DNA of 10,251 nucleotides from an uncultured Blautia sp. (GTDB taxonomy: Bacteria > Bacillota > Clostridia > Lachnospirales > Lachnospiraceae): assembly GCA_900552095.1 (NCBI GenBank), contig URYM01000042.1, positions 1 to 10,251 on the forward strand, read 5' to 3'. The notes beneath the pieces were generated by a model. That model did not search any database and had not been told where the DNA came from. It saw only the letters and a program-made list of their open reading frames with translations. Shown here piece by piece: positions 5,642-10,251 of this stretch (within the stretch, counting starts at the first letter, position 1; every line of letters begins with the position of its first letter). The position numbers and the translations under genes are program-made.

Positions 5642-6769
5642 ATGGAACAGCTGGATAAAGCAAAATTTACAGAAAAACTGACCGAACTGCTGGAGATGGG
5701 AAAAAAGAAAAAAAATGTGCTGGAGTATCAGGAGATTAATGATTTTTTCCAGGATATGTCCCTGACCGTAGAACAGCTGGAGAAGGTGTTTGATTACCTG
5801 GAGGCGCATAATATCGATGTGCTGCGGATCACGGATAACGATGCGGACACACTGCTGCTTCCGGATGATGAGGATATTGATCTGGAAAATGAAGAAGAAG
5901 TGGATATGGAAAATCTGGATCTCTCTGTTCCCGAGGGAATCAGCATTGAAGATCCGGTCCGGATGTATTTAAAAGAGATCGGAAAAGTGCCGCTTCTCTC
6001 CGCAGAGGAGGAAATCGATCTGGCAATGCGGATGGAAGAGGGAGACGAGGAGGCGAAGAAGCGTCTGGCGGAAGCGAACCTCCGGCTGGTTGTCAGCATT
6101 GCCAAGCGCTATGTGGGAAGGGGAATGCTCTTCCTTGACCTGATTCAGGAAGGAAATCTGGGACTTATCAAAGCTGTGGAGAAGTTTGATTACCGCAAAG
6201 GATATAAGTTCAGTACGTATGCCACCTGGTGGATCCGTCAGGCGATCACCAGGGCTATTGCAGACCAGGCGAGAACCATCCGTATTCCTGTGCATATGGT
6301 AGAGACGATCAACAAGCTGATCCGGGTTTCCCGTCAGCTGCTTCAGGAACTGGGGAGAGAGCCTCAGCCGGAAGAGATCGCGGAGGAAATGAATATGTCG
6401 GTAGAGAGGGTCCGCGAGATCCTGAAAATTTCTCAGGAGCCGGTATCTCTTGAGACGCCCATCGGTGAGGAGGAAGATTCCCATCTGGGAGATTTTATTC
6501 AGGATGACAATGTACCGGTACCTGCGGATGCGGCGGCCTTTACGCTCTTAAAAGAACAGCTGGTGGAAGTTCTGGGAACACTGACAGAGCGGGAGCAGAA
6601 AGTGCTGCGCCTGCGTTTCGGGCTGGATGACGGAAGAGCCAGAACACTGGAAGAAGTGGGAAAAGAGTTCAATGTAACCCGGGAGAGGATCCGCCAGATC
6701 GAGGCCAAAGCGCTCCGGAAACTTCGCCATCCCAGCCGCAGCCGGAAACTGAAGGACTATCTGGATTAA
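5642..6769 (+). CDS. rpoD: RNA polymerase primary sigma factor RpoD/SigA
   Basis: The 375-residue protein is a full housekeeping sigma-70 factor that directs RNA polymerase to -35/-10 promoters. Region 1.1 (about 1-65) is followed by an acidic linker (74-92). Region 1.2 begins [11 protein letters not shown] (104-114). Region 2 (about 145-218) has [34 protein letters not shown] and [20 protein letters not shown], the -10 recognition helix. Region 3 follows (219-290), then region 4 (about 305-375) with [15 protein letters not shown] and the helix-turn-helix [21 protein letters not shown] that reads the -35. Length is close to B. subtilis SigA. The ATG at 5642 has GGAG 5 bases upstream. TrmK begins 10 bases after its stop, so the operon continues. 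Confidence 0.98.
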   Translation: MEQLDKAKFTEKLTELLEMGKKKKNVLEYQEINDFFQDMSLTVEQLEKVFDYLEAHNIDVLRITDNDADTLLLPDDEDIDLENEEEVDMENLDLSVPEGISIEDPVRMYLKEIGKVPLLSAEEEIDLAMRMEEGDEEAKKRLAEANLRLVVSIAKRYVGRGMLFLDLIQEGNLGLIKAVEKFDYRKGYKFSTYATWWIRQAITRAIADQARTIRIPVHMVETINKLIRVSRQLLQELGREPQPEEIAEEMNMSVERVREILKISQEPVSLETPIGEEEDSHLGDFIQDDNVPVPADAAAFTLLKEQLVEVLGTLTEREQKVLRLRFGLDDGRARTLEEVGKEFNVTRERIRQIEAKALRKLRHPSRSRKLKDYLD

Positions 6770-6779
6770 GGAAGAAGTT

Positions 6780-7526
6780 ATGGAACTTTCAAAACGATTA
6801 CAGGCAGTGGCGGATCTGGTGACACCGGGCAGTATCCTGGCGGATGTGGGATGCGACCACGCCTATCTGTCCATCTGTCTGGTACAGGCGGGAAAGATTT
6901 CCCGGGCAGTGGCCATGGATGTGAACCGGGGACCGCTTGGGAGAGCGCAGGAGCATATCCGCCAGTTTGGTCTGGAAGAATACATAGAGACGAGACTGTC
7001 GGACGGGCTGTCTGCACTTGCGCCGGGGGAGGCGGATTCCATGGCGGCCGCCGGTATGGGAGGACCGCTGATGCAGCGTATTCTGGAAGAAGGGAGAGAG
7101 GCGCTGAGCGGAATGAAGGAGCTGATCCTGCAGCCTCAGTCTGAGATACCGGCGTTCCGCCGCTGGCTGCTGCAGAACGGGTACCGCATTGCGGCGGAAA
7201 ACATGGTTCTGGAAGAAGGAAAGTATTATGTGGTGATGCGGGCAGTTCCCGGTTCTGCAGACTGGGAACGTGCCATATACTTTCGGTATGGAAAAGATCT
7301 TCTGGATCAGGCTCATCCTGTTTTAAGGAAGTATCTGGATCAGGAGGAGAAGACGCTTCTGGCTCTGCAGGAGAGCCTGGAAAAGGCGGGGACAGAGAAG
7401 GCACAGGAGCGGCTGGAAGAAGTGAAAAGGGAACTGGAGGAAGTAAGGGAGGCGAAGGCTTATGAGAGAGGCAAAAGAGATTCTGGAAACGCTTCAGAAG
7501 CGGTGGCCCAAAGAGCAGGCCTGTGA
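6780..7526 (+). CDS. trmK: tRNA (adenine(22)-N(1))-methyltransferase TrmK
   Basis: The 248-residue class I SAM-dependent methyltransferase belongs to the TrmK (YqfN) family, which makes m1A22 in the D loop of some bacterial tRNAs, including class II species. The SAM-binding motif I ADVGCDHAYLS is at 21-31, the second acidic motif AMDVNRGP at 45-52, and the family signature AAGMGGPLM at 90-98 (usually IAGMGG). A charged coiled coil occupies about 188-227. The fold is cytoplasmic. AGGAAG precedes the ATG by a few bases. The last 21 residues (228-248, from YERGKRD to AGL) overlap the nif3-type gene in another frame and look unconserved, which makes this slightly longer than B. subtilis TrmK and suggests loss of an earlier stop. 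Confidence 0.93.
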   Translation: MELSKRLQAVADLVTPGSILADVGCDHAYLSICLVQAGKISRAVAMDVNRGPLGRAQEHIRQFGLEEYIETRLSDGLSALAPGEADSMAAAGMGGPLMQRILEEGREALSGMKELILQPQSEIPAFRRWLLQNGYRIAAENMVLEEGKYYVVMRAVPGSADWERAIYFRYGKDLLDQAHPVLRKYLDQEEKTLLALQESLEKAGTEKAQERLEEVKRELEEVREAKAYERGKRDSGNASEAVAQRAGL

Positions 7527-8244
7527 CTGGGATAATGTGGGACTTCTGATCGGCCGGGAAGACAGACCTGTGCAGACCGTGTTTGTAGCGCTGGATGTGA
7601 CGGAGGAGACTCTGGCACAGGCGTCAGAGGCGGGAGCAGATCTGATGGTCACTCATCATCCTCTTTTGTTTTCACCGGTGAAAAAGATCACGGACCGGGA
7701 TTTTATGGGACGCAGGATCCTGACACTGATCGAAAATCAGATTACTTATTATGCCATGCATACAAATTTTGATGTGACCGGTATGGCGAAATTAAATGTT
7801 CAGGCGCTGGAGCTGGGAGAGACGGAGCCGCTCGAGGCAACCGATCCGGAAGACTGCTCTGTGGGAATCGGGAGAGTGGGCGTCCTTGAGGAGGCGCTTA
7901 CTCTGAGAGAATTTGCAGAGAAGGTGAAGGAGGGAATGCGCCTTCCCGCCGTGCGTCTGTACGGGGATCCGGAACGGGTTATCCGCCGGGCGGCGGTATG
8001 CGGCGGTTCCGGGAAAAGTGTTGTGAAGGCCGCTCTGGATCATGGAGCCCAGGTGCTGGTGACGGGGGATCTGGATTATCATACGGCAATTGACGCGGCA
8101 GCTCAGGGGCTGGCGCTGATCGACCCGGGGCATTATGGAAGCGAGTACGTGTTTATTTCTTACATGAGGGAGGAACTGAAGCGTCTGTTCCCGGATCTGG
8201 ATGTGAAAGCAGCCAGAGAGGTGCAGCCCTTTCAGGTGGTGTGA
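7462..8244 (+). CDS. Nif3-like dinuclear metal centre hexameric protein
   Basis: The 260-residue protein belongs to the Nif3/YbgI/YqfO family, which forms toroidal hexamers with two metal ions per subunit. Its biochemical role is unsettled, though some members are linked to GTP cyclohydrolase-like annotation or to envelope and iron homeostasis. Visible signatures are WDNVGLLIG (23-31), THHPLLFSPVK with H65/H66 (64-74), HTNFDVTGMAKLN with D104 (100-112), and DPGHYGSEYVF with H224 and E228 (221-231). It is the short form without the PII-like insertion found in the roughly 370-residue YqfO proteins. The ATG at 7462 has GGGAGG 9 bases upstream and gives the normal N-terminus, so the start is secure even though it lies 65 bases inside trmK. 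The trmK-nif3 order is conserved in Firmicutes. Confidence 0.93.
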   Translation: MREAKEILETLQKRWPKEQACDWDNVGLLIGREDRPVQTVFVALDVTEETLAQASEAGADLMVTHHPLLFSPVKKITDRDFMGRRILTLIENQITYYAMHTNFDVTGMAKLNVQALELGETEPLEATDPEDCSVGIGRVGVLEEALTLREFAEKVKEGMRLPAVRLYGDPERVIRRAAVCGGSGKSVVKAALDHGAQVLVTGDLDYHTAIDAAAQGLALIDPGHYGSEYVFISYMREELKRLFPDLDVKAAREVQPFQVV

Positions 8245-8265
8245 ATCATCAGAAAAATGAAGTAA

Positions 8266-8272
8266 GAGGTGA
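8266..8272 (+). promoter_or_regulatory. Ribosome binding site that fixes the TGS-kinase start
   Basis: GAGGTGA matches 7 bases of the anti-Shine-Dalgarno complement and lies 5 bases before the ATG at 8278. The in-frame GTG at 8269 is part of this site and so is unlikely to be used. Confidence 0.75.
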
Positions 8273-8277
8273 CTGGT

Positions 8278-9942
8278 ATGGAAAACAGGTATAAGGTAAC
8301 GATTTTAGGAGAGACAAAGGAGTATCCGGAGGGAACACCCTATGGGGAGATCGTGGATGCGTATGCAGACCGTTTTTCCTGGGATGTGGTTCTTGTGATG
8401 GTAAACGGAAGACTCCGGGAACTTCACAAGCGGCTGAAAGAAGACTGTTCGATCACCTGTATTACCACGGCGGAGCCCATCGGACATGACACCTACAGAA
8501 GAAGTATGACCCTGCTGCTTCTGAAGGCGGTATACCATGTGGCAGGACATGACCGGGTAAAGAAAGTGGTTCTGCATTTTTCCGTGGGAGCCGGTTTTTA
8601 CTTTACCATAGACGGGGAAGTTCCGGTCACAGAAGCATTTTTAAATGATGTGAAATCATATATGAAGGAACTGGTCAGCCGGAAGATTCCCATTATGAAG
8701 CGGAGTGTGTCCACCCAGGAAGCGGTTAAGATTTTTGCCGGACATGGCATGAAGGATAAAGAGAAGCTGTTCCGCTACCGCCGGGTTTCCAGGATGAATC
8801 TGTACAGTCTGGAGGATTTTGAGGATTATTTCTACGGTTTTATGGTCTGGCATACCGGTTATCTGAAATATTTTGATCTCTGTCCTTACCGGGAGGGTTT
8901 TGTCCTTCAGATGCCTCTGCGGAAAGATCCGGAGAAAGTACCGGAGTTCTGGGACTATCCCGGGGTATTTACCGTACAGCGGGAGTCGGAGCGCTGGGGA
9001 CAGATGCTGGGCGTGGATTCGGTGGGAGAGCTGGATGAGATGATCTGCAGGGGAAATTTTCAGCAGCTGATGCTGGTGGCGGAGGCGCTTCAGGAGGGGA
9101 AAATTTCTTCAATTGCAGAGCAGATTGCGGCGGATAAGGGAAAAAAATTCGTAATGATCGCAGGACCGTCATCCTCGGGCAAGACCACATTTTCTCATCG
9201 GCTGTCGGTTCAGCTGAAAGCCCATGGGATGAAACCGCATCCCATAGCAGTGGACAATTATTTTGTCAATCGGGAAGACACGCCTCTGGATAAAGACGGA
9301 AAACCTAATTATGAGTGTCTGGAAGCGATAGATATCCGCCAGTTTAATCAGGATATGTGCGATCTTCTGGAAGGCAGAAGAGTGGAGATGCCCCGGTTCA
9401 ATTTCAAGACGGGGAAGAGGGAGTACCGCGGGGATTATCTGCAGCTGGGATCTGAGGATATTCTGGTGATCGAAGGGATACATGGTTTAAATGATAAATT
9501 AAGTTATGCGCTTCCCAGAGAGAGTAAATTTAAGATTTATATCAGCGCTCTGACTCAGCTGAATGTGGATGAGCATAATCGGATCCCCACGACGGACGGA
9601 CGGCTTCTGCGCCGGATGGTGAGGGACAATAGAACCCGGGGAACTTCGGCTCAGCAGACAATCGCCATGTGGCCTTCCGTGCGGCGGGGAGAGGAGGAAA
9701 ATATCTTCCCTTACCAGGAGCAGGCAGATGTGATGTTTAATTCGGCACTTATTTATGAGCTGGCTGTGCTGAAGCAGTATGCGGAGCCTATTTTGTTCCA
9801 GATCCCGGAAGATGCCCCGGAATATCCGGAAGCGAAGCGGCTTTTAAAATTTCTGGATTATTTTCTGGGAGTTCCCAGCGATGATATTCCGAAGAATTCA
9901 ATTCTCCGGGAATTTGTAGGAGGAGGCTGTTTCGACGTATAG
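8278..9942 (+). CDS. Nucleoside kinase-like protein: TGS/ThrRS-like N-terminus fused to a uridine kinase/PRK-type P-loop domain
   Basis: The 554-residue cytoplasmic protein has three parts. A TGS-like segment covers about 1-65. A region resembling the threonyl-tRNA synthetase second additional domain runs to about 230. A phosphoribulokinase/uridine kinase fold starts at about 285, with Walker A GPSSSGKTT (296-304), substrate-region IAVDNYFVNREDTPLD (323-338) and a Walker-B-like LVIEGIHGL near 400. Members are usually annotated as nucleoside or uridine kinase and are predicted to phosphorylate a nucleoside with NTP, but the physiological substrate is not established. In the ThrRS-like region the helix IGHDTYRRSMTLLLLKAV lacks the HxxxH editing-site spacing, so tRNA editing activity is unlikely. 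A strong GAGGTGA ribosome site places the start at 8278, 33 bases after the nif3-type gene. No terminator precedes rnpB downstream. Confidence 0.88.
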   Translation: MENRYKVTILGETKEYPEGTPYGEIVDAYADRFSWDVVLVMVNGRLRELHKRLKEDCSITCITTAEPIGHDTYRRSMTLLLLKAVYHVAGHDRVKKVVLHFSVGAGFYFTIDGEVPVTEAFLNDVKSYMKELVSRKIPIMKRSVSTQEAVKIFAGHGMKDKEKLFRYRRVSRMNLYSLEDFEDYFYGFMVWHTGYLKYFDLCPYREGFVLQMPLRKDPEKVPEFWDYPGVFTVQRESERWGQMLGVDSVGELDEMICRGNFQQLMLVAEALQEGKISSIAEQIAADKGKKFVMIAGPSSSGKTTFSHRLSVQLKAHGMKPHPIAVDNYFVNREDTPLDKDGKPNYECLEAIDIRQFNQDMCDLLEGRRVEMPRFNFKTGKREYRGDYLQLGSEDILVIEGIHGLNDKLSYALPRESKFKIYISALTQLNVDEHNRIPTTDGRLLRRMVRDNRTRGTSAQQTIAMWPSVRRGEEENIFPYQEQADVMFNSALIYELAVLKQYAEPILFQIPEDAPEYPEAKRLLKFLDYFLGVPSDDIPKNSILREFVGGGCFDV

Positions 9943-9976
9943 AGGGAAAAGCAGAGGAGGAGAAAAAAGAATCTGC

Positions 9977-10006
9977 TGGACAGAAGCAGCTGCCCTGTGC
10001 TAAAAT
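9977..10006 (+). promoter_or_regulatory. Promoter of rnpB
   Basis: TGGACA (9977-9982, 5 of 6 matches), an 18-base spacer and TAAAAT (10001-10006, 5 of 6 matches), with TGC directly before the -10 as an extended -10 element. Transcription should begin near 10013, which agrees with the expected 5' end of the RNase P RNA. It begins 34 bases after the kinase stop. Confidence 0.75.
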
Positions 10007-10012
10007 AGGCAC

Positions 10013-10251
10013 GGTAAGTAGAATATGTAATCGCGGCTGGCAGATGCCGAAAGGTGCCAGGTGAGGAAAGTCCGGGCTTCACAGGGCAGGATGCCGGATA
10101 ACGTCCGGCGGAGGTGACTCCAGGGACAGTGCAACAGAAATGAACCGCCGTCTTTGGACGGTAAGGGTGGAAGGGCAGTGTAAGAGACTACCGCCCGGCT
10201 GGTAACAGCCGGGGCACATGTAAACCCCATCCGAAGCAAGACCGGATCGAA
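10013..10251 (+). ncRNA. rnpB: RNase P RNA, bacterial class A (3' end cut by window)
   Basis: This is the catalytic RNA of RNase P, which removes 5' leaders from pre-tRNAs together with the RnpA protein. The conserved block GAGGAAAGTCCGGGCT (10063-10078, 5' strand of P4) is followed by CACAGGGCAGGATGCC, the hairpin GCCGGA-TAACG-TCCGGC (10093-10109), CAGTGCAACAGAAA (10127-10140), GTAAGGGTGGAA and GTAAGAGACTACCG, then a GGCTGGTAACAGCC hairpin, in the same order as E. coli class A RNA. A P3-type stem CTGGCA/TGCCAG (10037-10042 with 10055-10060) encloses GAAA. The Bacillus-type class B pattern is not seen. The 5' end is set by the promoter and by alignment from memory to E. coli and is good to a few bases. 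The 3' strands of P4, P2 and P1 lie beyond the window. Confidence 0.95.

Noticed and set aside
6778..7404. 208-residue proline-rich - strand open frame opposite trmK
   Set aside because: The composition is that of an antisense shadow of a gene rich in GGA/GGG and GAG codons, and trmK motifs are clear on the + strand.
9952..9970. Strong GAGGAGG after the kinase gene suggesting another small gene
   Set aside because: No ATG, GTG or TTG lies at suitable spacing downstream before the rnpB promoter.
50..10251. Hidden defence, mobile or CRISPR-like system
   Set aside because: All substantial coding space is explained by core or known-family genes. I saw no direct repeats, transposase, attachment-site duplication or spacer array.

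Overview
The window looks like chromosomal DNA from a Gram-positive Clostridia bacterium, most likely a Lachnospiraceae-type gut anaerobe. This is inferred from the gene set and order (dgt-dnaG-rpoD-trmK-nif3-TGS/kinase-rnpB), a class A RNase P RNA, strong AGGAGG-type ribosome sites, GTG starts and a roughly even base composition. I did not run any search. The first 49 bases are not biological. They are an Illumina Nextera i7 adapter ending in the Tn5 mosaic end, so the window begins at an untrimmed contig end and the first gene is cut by that end.

Left part (50-1434): the C-terminal end of a probable MobA-like nucleotidyltransferase on the + strand stops at 319. A bidirectional intrinsic terminator separates it from a convergent tRNA-Leu(AAG) gene on the - strand, which has its own near-consensus promoter. 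A YitT-family membrane protein gene follows, also on the - strand, with a promoter and ribosome site that place its start at 1434.

Middle (1480-2671): a divergent intergenic region leads into a two-gene + strand operon for a CidA/LrgA-type holin-like protein and its LrgB partner, overlapping by 8 bases.

Right part (2767-10251): one long co-directional run. It starts with dgt (dNTP triphosphohydrolase), possibly preceded by an 11-codon leader ORF whose stop overlaps the dgt start. Then come dnaG (primase) and rpoD (primary sigma factor), which form the macromolecular synthesis core, followed by trmK (tRNA m1A22 methyltransferase), a Nif3-family dimetal protein whose start lies 65 bases inside trmK, and a nucleoside-kinase-like protein with an N-terminal TGS/ThrRS-like region. 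The run ends in rnpB, which has its own promoter and is cut by the window end. The set couples nucleotide pools, replication priming, transcription initiation and tRNA maturation or modification.

I found no defence system, mobile element, CRISPR array or clearly new system. The points most worth a second look are the adapter artefact, the A34 tRNA-Leu, the leader ORF before dgt, the long trmK/nif3 overlap and the TGS-kinase fusion.
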